A DNA stretch of 64,000 nt, from the NCBI RefSeq assembly GCF_000282035.1, contig NZ_AKKA01000072.1, forward strand, positions 140,241-204,240, read 5' to 3'. Every line of letters starts with the position of its first letter. Within the stretch, counting starts at the first letter, position 1. The position numbers and the translations under genes were made by a program. The notes under the pieces are model-generated. The model did not search any database. It had not been told where the DNA came from and saw only the letters and a list, made by a program, of their open reading frames with translations. This stretch comes from Rhizobium sp. CF122 (GTDB lineage: Bacteria > Pseudomonadota > Alphaproteobacteria > Rhizobiales > Rhizobiaceae). Shown in pieces: positions 44,567-52,122 of this stretch.

Positions 44567-44580
44567 TGCCAACGTTAGCA
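44567..44580. promoter_or_regulatory. LacI-type operator B
   Basis: TGCCAACGTTAGCA differs from operator A at two outer positions and lies 81 bases before the carboxymuconolactone-decarboxylase-like gene. Confidence 0.6.
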
Positions 44581-44660
44581 CATATTCGAGTTTTCGCCAC
44601 CGTCTGAGCTGGGGCACTCGAACGATGGGAATTTGCGGACGACAACCTGAGGGTGGAGAA

Positions 44661-45203
44661 ATGGCACGAGTTAGATATGTTCCGACTGCGGAACTGGCAG
44701 AAACGCAAGCGGCGCTTAATGAGCGCCTGCAGAAGGAACGAAAGGTGCCAACAGGAAACATTTTCCTTGCGCTCGCAAACGCGCCAGCGATTTTGAATGA
44801 CTTCCTGACCTATGCCAATGCTGTTCGAGCTGCTGACCTCAGCCCGAAGCTGAGAGAGATGGCCATCCTCACGGTGGGTTACTGCACCAACTCGGAGTAC
44901 GAGATTGTCCACCACCATTCGCACGGCCTGAAGGCTGGGCTCACTGAGGATCAGCTAAAAGCTATTCCTGAGTTCGAGACGTCCGACCTCTTCAGCGAAG
45001 AAGAAAAGGCGGTCATGGCTTTCGCCAAAGACTCGACCCTCAATGTCAACGTCTCCGACGAGGTATGGAGCGGTATCGCCAAATTCCTTTCCGAGAAACA
45101 ATTGGTCGAATTGGCGATCAACGTCGCCTGGTACAATTCCGGCGTACGTCTGATGGGCGCATTGAAAGTCGATCTTGAGGACTCATACAAAAAGAGCGCG
45201 TGA
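44661..45203 (+). CDS. carboxymuconolactone decarboxylase-family protein
   Basis: 180 residues from the ATG at 44661, which has GGAG before it; the longer frame back to 44460 covers operator B and was not accepted. The helical CMD/AhpD fold is seen in ANAVRAADLSPKLREMAILT and YEIVHHHSHGLKAGLTEDQL; the CxxC of peroxidase-type AhpD is absent, so this is more like the decarboxylase or an uncharacterised isomerase. A bidirectional terminator follows. Confidence 0.85.
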   Translation: MARVRYVPTAELAETQAALNERLQKERKVPTGNIFLALANAPAILNDFLTYANAVRAADLSPKLREMAILTVGYCTNSEYEIVHHHSHGLKAGLTEDQLKAIPEFETSDLFSEEEKAVMAFAKDSTLNVNVSDEVWSGIAKFLSEKQLVELAINVAWYNSGVRLMGALKVDLEDSYKKSA

Positions 45204-45312
45204 TATCACGATCGTCGCCTTTAGCCTGGCCCTTGTGTCTGCCCCATTATTTCGAGTTGATTGCGTCCAACTATCGGAATCATGGTGGCGAACCGAAGGT
45301 AGGCGGAGAAAA

Positions 45313-45349
45313 GAGGTGTCGCCCCAGGGCGGACACCTCTTTCTTTTTG
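45313..45349. terminator. bidirectional rho-independent terminator
   Basis: GAGGTGTC (45313-45320) pairs with GACACCTC (45332-45339), extended by GCCC/GGGC in the loop. The plus strand continues TTTCTTTTT, and the minus strand has TTTTC after the stem, so it can end both convergent genes. Confidence 0.85.
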
Positions 45350-45377
45350 GCGCCTTGAGGATCGGAAAATTACGCCC

Positions 45378-46388
45378 TTAACGCTTGGATGGGGCGGCGG
45401 TGCTGCCACGAACGACCACCTGGGGCGGAGAAACGAAGCTGTACGGCTTGCTGAGGTCGCCCTTGTTCTGCAGATGGTGCAAGAACCAAAGTCCACAAGC
45501 GGTCGCAAGCTCTGAAACAGGAAGCTGCACGGTGGTCAATCCTGGGCCCCACCACCGATAGCCAAGCTCATCTCCGAACCCGACGACCGAAATATCTCGG
45601 GGCACGCTCAGGGCTTGATCCTGGATTTCATCGATGACGCCGGACGTATTCTGTACGGCACCAATAACGAGGGCAGTGGGCCGTTCTTTCAACGAGAGTA
45701 GCCGACGTACGGCTTCCCTACCGAACTCGGGCGAAGAGGGAGCTCCGAGCTCCTCATAGATTTCGACTTGATCACCCGAGGCTTTGACTGCTTCTCGGAA
45801 ACCTTGAACGCGAGCCGCGCCTGTTGGCAATTCTTCTGTCCCGCCGATGTATGCGATCCGTCGGTGACCTTCATTTAAGATGTGCGTCGTGCTCTCGAAT
45901 AGTGCCCGCCTATCATCGATGCCGAACCACTGCTCCCCAAGCAGTTGCTGCTTGCGAAGCAGTTGAATGTGCGGGGTCATTTTCAGAATTCGAGCGGAAT
46001 CGGGGTGAGGCTTAGCGCTTGGCACCAATATTATCCCGGCTACGTTGACACTAGTGAGCTCCTTTATGTGACGAAGCTCAAGCATCCGATCGTCATCGGT
46101 CTCGCACAAGGTTAGCTGGTAATTTGCAGAGAGAAGGCAGCGCGAGAGCGCGTGTGCAATTGTTGAATAAAAGCTGTTCCGAATATCTGGAACTATCAGA
46201 CCCACCAGATTGCTTTGGATTCCGCGCATCATGCGAGCCGCACGATTGGCGACGTACCCTGCTTCAGCTGCCGCGTCGTTCACCTTGCGTTTCATGTCGG
46301 CACTGATACGCCGATCATCAGCGAGAGCACGTCCTACAGTGGACGGTGAAACTTGCAGTATTGCTGCGATGTCTTTAATTGTTACCAT
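45378..46388 (-). CDS. LacI-family transcriptional repressor of the catabolic island
   Basis: 336 residues. The LacI HTH with hinge helix is MVTIKDIAAILQVSPSTVGR, ALADDRRISADMKRKVNDAA, YVANRAARMM. The effector domain is a periplasmic-binding-protein-like fold: VGLIVPDIRNSFYSTIAHAL, YQLTLCETDDDRMLELRHIK and ISVVGFGDELGYRWWGPGLT. The elements TGCNAACGTTNGCR, near the starts of six transcripts around it, have the centre-symmetrical CG typical of LacI operators. An imperfect copy before its own gene suggests autoregulation. The effector is probably the imported compound or an early intermediate. Confidence 0.93.
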   Translation of the reverse strand: MVTIKDIAAILQVSPSTVGRALADDRRISADMKRKVNDAAAEAGYVANRAARMMRGIQSNLVGLIVPDIRNSFYSTIAHALSRCLLSANYQLTLCETDDDRMLELRHIKELTSVNVAGIILVPSAKPHPDSARILKMTPHIQLLRKQQLLGEQWFGIDDRRALFESTTHILNEGHRRIAYIGGTEELPTGAARVQGFREAVKASGDQVEIYEELGAPSSPEFGREAVRRLLSLKERPTALVIGAVQNTSGVIDEIQDQALSVPRDISVVGFGDELGYRWWGPGLTTVQLPVSELATACGLWFLHHLQNKGDLSKPYSFVSPPQVVVRGSTAAPSKR

Positions 46389-46415
46389 AGCGGTCGGCTC
46401 GATTGGTTTCCCCTA

Positions 46416-46429
46416 AGCCAACGATAGCA
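46416..46429. promoter_or_regulatory. imperfect LacI-type operator, autoregulatory
   Basis: AGCCAACGATAGCA matches TGCNAACGTTNGCA at 12 of 14 positions and lies 28 bases before the repressor start. Confidence 0.45.
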
Positions 46430-46694
46430 TTGACTTGGCGGTTGTCAAAGCACTCAAATCACAAACAGTTTTCCATGATCCCGCTGGGCTCAACTGATGA
46501 AGCGATCGCAACTGATCGCACCATCGGTTCCGAGCTCTTTCCAAAAGAGACAGCTATGCCAGCGAGATAGCTATTATTGCTAAATTACGAGCCCATAAGT
46601 AACTGGCGTCAAAAGGATTGTTGAGCCGCGGATCCTCGTGACAGTCAAAAACCGTTGATGACGTTGACAACAATCGTCTCTTGTGGGAGATTTG

Positions 46695-46708
46695 TGCGAA
46701 CGTTAGCG
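46695..46708. promoter_or_regulatory. LacI-type operator C
   Basis: TGCGAACGTTAGCG, 22 bases before a leader frame of the Liv-type ABC operon. The surrounding 24 bases (46691-46714) are identical to those around operator E at 58529-58552. Confidence 0.7.
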
Positions 46709-46729
46709 CAATGGGAGGAGACATAGCGC

Positions 46730-46792
46730 ATGGATGTCGTAGTCTTGCTGGTGTCGGTTATCGTGTCCATCGAGGGGCACAGAACCTCATGA
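46730..46792 (+). CDS. leader peptide coupled to the permease gene
   Basis: A 20-residue hydrophobic frame (MDVVVLLVSVIVSIEGHRTS) has the ribosome site GGGAGGAG nine bases before its ATG, and its stop overlaps the permease start as ATGA at 46789-46792. The permease ATG itself has only a distant GAGGGG. The arrangement suggests that translation of the small frame delivers ribosomes to the permease start. Confidence 0.5.
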   Translation: MDVVVLLVSVIVSIEGHRTS

Positions 46793-47634
46793 CCGCTACT
46801 CTTTTCTTGCAGTCCGCTGTTGGCGGCATTTTGCTCGGTGGAATTTACGGTCTTCTGGCTATGGGACTCAGCCTGAGCTGGGGTCTGCTGAAGCTCGTGA
46901 ACCTCAGTCACTTTGCTCTGGCTTTCCTTGGCGCATACCTGACCTATCAGCTTGGAACCGTTCACGGGGTGCCTGCGTATTTCAGTGCTCTTTTGATAGT
47001 TCCACTGTTTTTCGCACTCGGTGTTGCTCTTCACAGCGTGTTCGTACGCTTCAAGGTGAAAGAGTTCGCGTCGCTACTCGTTACCTTTGGCGTCACGATC
47101 CTGATTGAATCGCTAATCCAGTGGATCTGGTCGGCGGATTTTCTCCGGTACGAGACACCTTATGCTCAGACCACAGTTCGAATCGGCTCGATCTTCGTGC
47201 CCGTGCTGGATTTGTCAGCGTTCATCTGTGCGGCACTGTTGGCAGGAGCTGCCTGGTTCGCACTGAACAAGACCATGCTCGGCAAGGCATTGCGTGCTGC
47301 CGCCCAAGACGCCTCCATCGCGTCAGCATTCGGGATCAATTCTACCCGTGTGTCATACATCCTGGCCGGTCTTTGCTCGGCAACTGCCGGTATTGCGGGT
47401 GTCTTCATTGCCCTGATCGGTACGTTGGCTCCTTCCCAGATCGAATCCTGGATCGGGGTTGTCTTTGCTGTCGCTATTATTGGAGGATTGGGTAGCCCCG
47501 CCGGTGCATTGGCCGCTGGAATGCTGATCGGCCTGGCCGAGAGCCTCACGATGACTGTGGTGAATCCTGCCTGGGCGCCACTCGTGGCATTCAGCGTGCT
47601 CATTGTCATCCTCCTGCGTAAACCGGTGATATGA
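46789..47634 (+). CDS. branched-chain amino acid-type ABC permease (LivH-like)
   Basis: 281 residues from the ATG at 46789, with eight or so hydrophobic segments and the LivH signatures LLGGIYGLLAMGLSLSWGLL, KLVNLSHFALAFLGAYL, and ALRAAAQDASIASAFGINST. Liv-type importers take up branched-chain amino acids, but many rhizobial paralogues serve aromatic acids, amides or urea; the setting in a catabolic island suggests the second class. The frame upstream of the ATG overlaps operator C and is not coding. Confidence 0.93.
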   Translation: MTATLFLQSAVGGILLGGIYGLLAMGLSLSWGLLKLVNLSHFALAFLGAYLTYQLGTVHGVPAYFSALLIVPLFFALGVALHSVFVRFKVKEFASLLVTFGVTILIESLIQWIWSADFLRYETPYAQTTVRIGSIFVPVLDLSAFICAALLAGAAWFALNKTMLGKALRAAAQDASIASAFGINSTRVSYILAGLCSATAGIAGVFIALIGTLAPSQIESWIGVVFAVAIIGGLGSPAGALAAGMLIGLAESLTMTVVNPAWAPLVAFSVLIVILLRKPVI

Positions 47635-49379
47635 CTATGAAAAAGCTTTTGCTCACAGCGCCGGTACTGGCGGTCTTGGTCTCGCTGCCCTATCTTGGAC
47701 TGGCTGACTATTACCTTTCATACCTGTACATCGTTTTCTTCTGGGTCGTCCTGGCAACGAGCTGGGGTATCCTCAGTGGTTACACAGGTTACTGGAGTTT
47801 CGGGCACGCCGCATTTTTCGGAATCGGCGTGTATACGACGGCCACTCTTGCCACCCAATTTTCCTGGCCGTTCATCGCCACGATACCGGTTGCCGCACTT
47901 CTAGCTGCGGTCGTTGCGGTCCTCGTGGGCCTGGTGGTGTTTCGCTCAAAATCCCTTCGCGGAGAGTTTTTCGCGCTGTTGACGTTGTCGGTGACATTTG
48001 TCATCGCGGCGATTGTCTCAAACACCTCGCTGGATTCGGGCACCGGCGTATTCCTTTCGGGTATCGAGATCCCGATGATCGGGGCTACGGCATCGGGGTC
48101 CCTTTACCTGTTTGGGCTCATCGCGGCTCTGATCGCATTGGCAACCTCGTACTTCATCTTTCACAGCAAGTTCGGCCAGGGATTGCTCGCGATCCATGAC
48201 GATGAGGATGTCGCTGAAGTCAAGGGAGTTCCGACGTTCCGCTATAAGCTGGCTTCCTTTGCTATATCGTCGGCGCTCGCAGGCGGAATGGGAGCGATCC
48301 ACGCCGTCTATGTGGGCTACGTTACCGTCGGCGAAACCTTCGCAGTGACCGTTCCGCTGTATGTCGTACTTATGAGCATTCTTGGTGGCGCTCGCCATTG
48401 GGCGGGTCCTGCGATCGGCGCGACTATCATCACCGTGCTTCAAAGTGCCATCGTCAGCGGTGCTCATGCGGAGTTCGGCCGTGCTGGGGTTGCTCTCGCA
48501 CTGATCATCGTGATCCTCGTGCTGCCCACCGGTATCGTCCCGAGCATTGTCCGGAAGTTTGCCGACAAGCGCAACGGGGTAGGTGGCCGTGAAGGAGGCG
48601 CGCACGTTGCCGCCGTCTTGTCGCCCACCACCCAGGAAGGTTCTGGATCTATTCTCTTGAAGTGCGAGGCGGTCAGCAAGACGTTCGGCGGTGTCCATGC
48701 CTTAAACGGAGTGACGTTGGACGTTCGTAGGGGCGAGATTCTGGCGCTGGTAGGACCGAATGGTTCCGGCAAGTCCACACTGATCAACATGATCAGCGGA
48801 CATTATGCCATGAACTCCGGTACGATTGCGCTTGGGGGAGAACAGATCTCCGGTAAATCACCTCACGAGATCGCTCAAAGTGGCATTGCCCGGACTTATC
48901 AGATCCCACGCTTGTTCAGTAATCTCACGGTTCTCGAGAACGTGCGGCTTTGCGCGGAGTTCGGCAGCGTCGGTGGCATGGGCGTGGCCGCTGCCGATGA
49001 GGTAGCGAAGGCGGCTCTCGCTTTCACCGGCCAGGCGGAAAAAGCAAATGTGCTCCCCGAGGCCTTGAACCTCCACGACCGGAAGTTCGTCGAGTTCGCA
49101 AGAGCGCTCGCTGCCAAGCCTCGTCTCCTCCTACTTGATGAGGTGCTCTGTGGCCTCAATCCGGCCGAGGTCGATCACGCTGTCGAAATGATCAAGCGCA
49201 TTAAGGCCAGTGGTACGACGATCATCTTCGTTGAACACCTGATGCGAGCCGTCGTCGCGCTGGCGGATCGTGTCGCTGTGCTGGATCAGGGCAAGGTTCT
49301 GGCCCTTGGACAGCCGACCGAAACGATGCGGGATCCAGCAGTGATCAGCGTATATCTGGGAGGCAGTCATGCTGCTTGA
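47631..49379 (+). CDS. fused LivM-type permease and LivG-type ATPase
   Basis: 582 residues. Residues 1-300 form a LivM-like permease (SWGILSGYTGYWSFGHAAFF and GLAGG-type coupling segment SSALAGGMGAIHAVYVGYVT). After a linker (ADKRNGVGGREGGAHVAAV) comes a LivG ATPase: Walker A GPNGSGKST, signature-region LNLHDRKFVEFARALAAKP (a divergent LSGG, with LNLHDRK), Walker B LLLLDEVLCGLNPAEVDHAV, switch His IIFVEHLMRAV. The start overlaps the livH stop by four bases. The fusion keeps permease and ATPase in fixed ratio. The changed signature and DEVLCGLNP should be noted. Confidence 0.92.
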   Translation: MTMKKLLLTAPVLAVLVSLPYLGLADYYLSYLYIVFFWVVLATSWGILSGYTGYWSFGHAAFFGIGVYTTATLATQFSWPFIATIPVAALLAAVVAVLVGLVVFRSKSLRGEFFALLTLSVTFVIAAIVSNTSLDSGTGVFLSGIEIPMIGATASGSLYLFGLIAALIALATSYFIFHSKFGQGLLAIHDDEDVAEVKGVPTFRYKLASFAISSALAGGMGAIHAVYVGYVTVGETFAVTVPLYVVLMSILGGARHWAGPAIGATIITVLQSAIVSGAHAEFGRAGVALALIIVILVLPTGIVPSIVRKFADKRNGVGGREGGAHVAAVLSPTTQEGSGSILLKCEAVSKTFGGVHALNGVTLDVRRGEILALVGPNGSGKSTLINMISGHYAMNSGTIALGGEQISGKSPHEIAQSGIARTYQIPRLFSNLTVLENVRLCAEFGSVGGMGVAAADEVAKAALAFTGQAEKANVLPEALNLHDRKFVEFARALAAKPRLLLLDEVLCGLNPAEVDHAVEMIKRIKASGTTIIFVEHLMRAVVALADRVAVLDQGKVLALGQPTETMRDPAVISVYLGGSHAA

Positions 49380-50076
49380 GGTCGAAAAGATTGAGGTCGG
49401 CTACGGTGACGCGACCGCTCTTTGGGATGTTTCTATCAGCGTGAAACCCGGTGACATCGTTTCCGTTGTTGGTCCGAACGGGGCAGGCAAGAGCACTCTG
49501 GTGAATGCCATCGCCGGGATCTTGCGCCCGCGCAAAGGGAAGGTCGTCATAGAGGGTAGCGATGTTTCCAAGGTGCCAAGTCATCGGGTTTGTGACTACG
49601 GCATCGCCATCGTCCCAGAAGGTCGACGTCTGTTTACGGAAATGACCGTGTTGGACAATCTCCTGCTCGGTGCCTACCGATCCGCAGCCCGCGCTGATCG
49701 AGGCTCAACCCTTGCCGAAGTGTTCGAGCTGTTTCCCGTGTTGAAAGATCGCCAGGACTCGCCGGCAGGGTCATTGTCAGGTGGACAGCAGCAGATGCTT
49801 GCCATCGGTCGTGGGCTAATGGCCAAGCCACGCGTCCTCTTGATGGACGAACCATCTCTCGGCCTATCTCCTTTGATCGTTGGGGAAATGTTCAAGATCA
49901 TCCAAATGATCAACGAGCGGGGGGTGGCCGTGCTGCTCGTCGAGCAAAACGTAAACAAGGCGCTTGAGATCGCGCACCAGGCCTATGTGATCGAGCAGGG
50001 TCGAGTGACCGCGTCGGGGCTGCCGCAAGTCCTCATCAACGATCCAAGTATTAGGGAGGCATATCTTGGTCTCTGA
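49369..50076 (+). CDS. branched-chain amino acid-type ABC ATPase (LivF-like)
   Basis: 235 residues with Walker A GPNGAGKST, signature LSGGQQQMLAIGRGLMAKPR, Walker B LLMDEPSLGLSPLIVGEMFK, and switch His replaced by Gln in LLVEQNVNKAL, as is usual in LivF. GGAGG stands before the ATG, and the gene overlaps the preceding fusion by 11 bases. Together with the fusion ATPase it makes the heterodimeric motor of the importer. Confidence 0.93.
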   Translation: MLLEVEKIEVGYGDATALWDVSISVKPGDIVSVVGPNGAGKSTLVNAIAGILRPRKGKVVIEGSDVSKVPSHRVCDYGIAIVPEGRRLFTEMTVLDNLLLGAYRSAARADRGSTLAEVFELFPVLKDRQDSPAGSLSGGQQQMLAIGRGLMAKPRVLLMDEPSLGLSPLIVGEMFKIIQMINERGVAVLLVEQNVNKALEIAHQAYVIEQGRVTASGLPQVLINDPSIREAYLGL

Positions 50077-50659
50077 AAATTCAAACGGCAAAGTGCCGGT
50101 CAACGTTCGCCGTGTGGTCACTAAAAACGACACCAAGGGGGCAGCTACCTTTTCTCAAGACGGTAATCCCCCACGAACCGACGTGTTTAAGTCCATCCCT
50201 GGTCTCGTCTCGCGAATGATCTGGGCGACATCGTCGTCGACAACTGTTCAGTTCGATGGAACCGACCCGACACCGCTTGTAACGGACTTCATACCCAAGC
50301 CGGGAGAAACTCGCTTTCTAGTGCTAACGTTCCCACCAGATGCCGTTTTCAGGTCACCCGATTTTGACCCGCAGGCCGCTATGGCTGAAAATCTGGCTGT
50401 CAGTCCCGGCCTGGCTGAGCGGTTCGAACCGGACGGCAAACATCGGACCCCAACGGTCGACTATGGCGTCGTGCTCGACGGCGAGATCTGGATGGAACTC
50501 GACAATGGCAGCCAAACACATTTGGTCCAGTTCGACACGTTTGTGCAGAACGGAACGCGCCATGCTTGGCGAAACAAGAGCGACAGACCAGCGACCATCG
50601 CGGTCGTTCTGGTTGGTGCACTTACCCCCGATGAGCTGGACTACGAAGATGGTCTTTGA
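50066..50659 (+). CDS. cupin-domain protein
   Basis: 197 residues from the TTG at 50066, with GGGAGG eight bases before it; it overlaps the LivF stop. The single cupin barrel is TPTVDYGVVLDGEIWMELDN, followed by DTFVQNGTRHAWRNKSDRPA; of the usual metal His/Glu set, only the C-terminal His is obvious. Small cupins of this type often bind acidic sugars or act in aromatic-acid operons with unknown function. An operator-like element sits inside the gene at 50322. Confidence 0.8.
   Translation: MVSENSNGKVPVNVRRVVTKNDTKGAATFSQDGNPPRTDVFKSIPGLVSRMIWATSSSTTVQFDGTDPTPLVTDFIPKPGETRFLVLTFPPDAVFRSPDFDPQAAMAENLAVSPGLAERFEPDGKHRTPTVDYGVVLDGEIWMELDNGSQTHLVQFDTFVQNGTRHAWRNKSDRPATIAVVLVGALTPDELDYEDGL
50322..50335. 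promoter_or_regulatory. operator-like element within the cupin gene
   Basis: TGCTAACGTTCCCA keeps the left half and centre of the island operator but breaks the right arm at one base. LacI proteins often use such downstream auxiliary sites; this may also be chance. Confidence 0.3.
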
Positions 50660-50706
50660 CCTATCGAGCACACCAATTGCAATCTGACAATGTGGACCAT
50701 TTGAAC

Positions 50707-52023
50707 ATGAGCAGTACCGAAATTCGAAAAGTTCAGGGCCGTCGTGTCTGGGATTCCCGCGGCAGGCCCACAGTTGAAGTCGAGATCACGCTTGGTTCGG
50801 GCGCGATCGGTAGGGCGATTGCGCCCGCCGGAGCGTCCACCGGAACCGGTGAAGCACTCGACCTTCGTGATGGGGGCAGTGCCTTGGCTGGCTTGGGCAT
50901 AAACACGGCTTTGGCTGCGGTAAACGGCGAAATCGCCTCCTTGCTGATCGGGCGGGATGCCAAGGATCAATCCGAACTTGACCATGCCCTGATCAAGCTG
51001 GACGGCACTCCGAACCGAAGCAGGCTTGGAGGAAATGCCTCCGTTGCCACGTCGATGGCTTTGCTGCACGCGGCCGCTGCTGCGTCCGGCTATCCCATCT
51101 GGCGATATCTTGCTGGTTCCGACCAGGGCGTCACGATGCCGTTGCCGGAAATCCAGATCTTCGGGGGTGGCGCACATGCTGCACGTCGCGTGGATGTGCA
51201 GGACTTCATGATCATGTGCCCCGCGGCTGCGTCGTTCTCCGAGGCGCTAGAGTGGACCGCTGAGGTTTATCGTGCGGCCGGCAACATCATGAAACGTGCC
51301 GGGAAGCTTCAAGGCGTGGCGGATGAGGGTGGCTACTGGCCCGCCTTCGCCAACAACGAAGAGGCACTGGATGCCTTGGTGCGCTCGATTGAAGAAGCAG
51401 GTTTGAAGCCCGGCAATCAGGTCGTCATTTCGCTCGACATCGCGGCCTCCGAGTTCGGCCGCGATGGAAAGTACTCGCTTGCACTGGAAGACAGGCAGCT
51501 CGATACGGCCGACATGATCGATATGCTCGGCGGCTGGCTGAAGGCGTATCCGATCGTGTCCGTCGAAGATCCTGTCGCCGAAGATGATCCGGAAGGCTTC
51601 AAGGAGTTCACCGCCCGGTATGGCGCCAGTTGCCAGATCATCGGCGATGATTTCCTTGTGACGAATGCTGCGCGTGTTACTGACGCGATTAAGAATCAAA
51701 GTGCCAATGCGGTTCTGATCAAACCGAACCAAGCCGGAACAATTACCGAGACCTTCGATGCGCTGTCAGTGGCCAAGAAGGCTGGTTTCCGGACTATCGT
51801 TTCAGCTCGGTCTGGCGAGACCGAGGACGTGACGATTGCTCACTTGGCGGTTGGCTGGGATGCTAAGCAGCTCAAAGTCGGATCGTTCTCTCGGTCCGAG
51901 CGTATGGCCAAATGGAACGAGGTTCTTCGCATCGAAGAAGCGCTCGGAAAAGAGGCCGTGTTTGCCGGTTGGTCTGCATTGAACCTGGCTGAAAAGCCCG
52001 TCTCTGCGGTTACAGTAGGATGA
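50707..52023 (+). CDS. enolase paralogue with altered active site
   Basis: 438 residues from the ATG at 50707. It is full-length enolase fold: VWDSRGRPTVEVEITLGSGA, AGASTGTGEALDLRD, GGNASVATSMALLHAAAA, SLDIAASEF, VSVEDPVAEDD, IIGDDFLVTN, RSGETEDVTIAHLAVG and SFSRSERMAKWNEVLRIEEA. Compared with yeast enolase, E207, K339, K390 and the metal ligands D244, E287 and D314 are kept. E168 is replaced by D166 (VQDFMIM), and H373 by A367 (IVSARSGETED). Those two positions act in substrate binding and proton exchange, so 2-phosphoglycerate turnover would probably be impaired. It lies in the LacI-controlled ABC operon, not with glycolytic genes, and probably acts on a related phosphorylated hydroxyacid. 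A second, housekeeping enolase is expected elsewhere. Confidence 0.9.
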   Translation: MSSTEIRKVQGRRVWDSRGRPTVEVEITLGSGAIGRAIAPAGASTGTGEALDLRDGGSALAGLGINTALAAVNGEIASLLIGRDAKDQSELDHALIKLDGTPNRSRLGGNASVATSMALLHAAAAASGYPIWRYLAGSDQGVTMPLPEIQIFGGGAHAARRVDVQDFMIMCPAAASFSEALEWTAEVYRAAGNIMKRAGKLQGVADEGGYWPAFANNEEALDALVRSIEEAGLKPGNQVVISLDIAASEFGRDGKYSLALEDRQLDTADMIDMLGGWLKAYPIVSVEDPVAEDDPEGFKEFTARYGASCQIIGDDFLVTNAARVTDAIKNQSANAVLIKPNQAGTITETFDALSVAKKAGFRTIVSARSGETEDVTIAHLAVGWDAKQLKVGSFSRSERMAKWNEVLRIEEALGKEAVFAGWSALNLAEKPVSAVTVG

Positions 52024-52090
52024 CATTTTGGATGGGCCCGATGCGGGCATCGCTCGAAAAGAAGCGTTGACAAAAGAATCGGGATTTTTA

Positions 52091-52104
52091 TGCTAACGTT
52101 CGCA
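52091..52104. promoter_or_regulatory. LacI-type operator D
   Basis: TGCTAACGTTCGCA lies 18 bases before the extradiol-dioxygenase-like gene. An apparent upstream ATG at 52090 falls inside it, which argues for the start at 52123. Confidence 0.7.
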
Positions 52105-52122
52105 AAGATACACGAGGATGAC

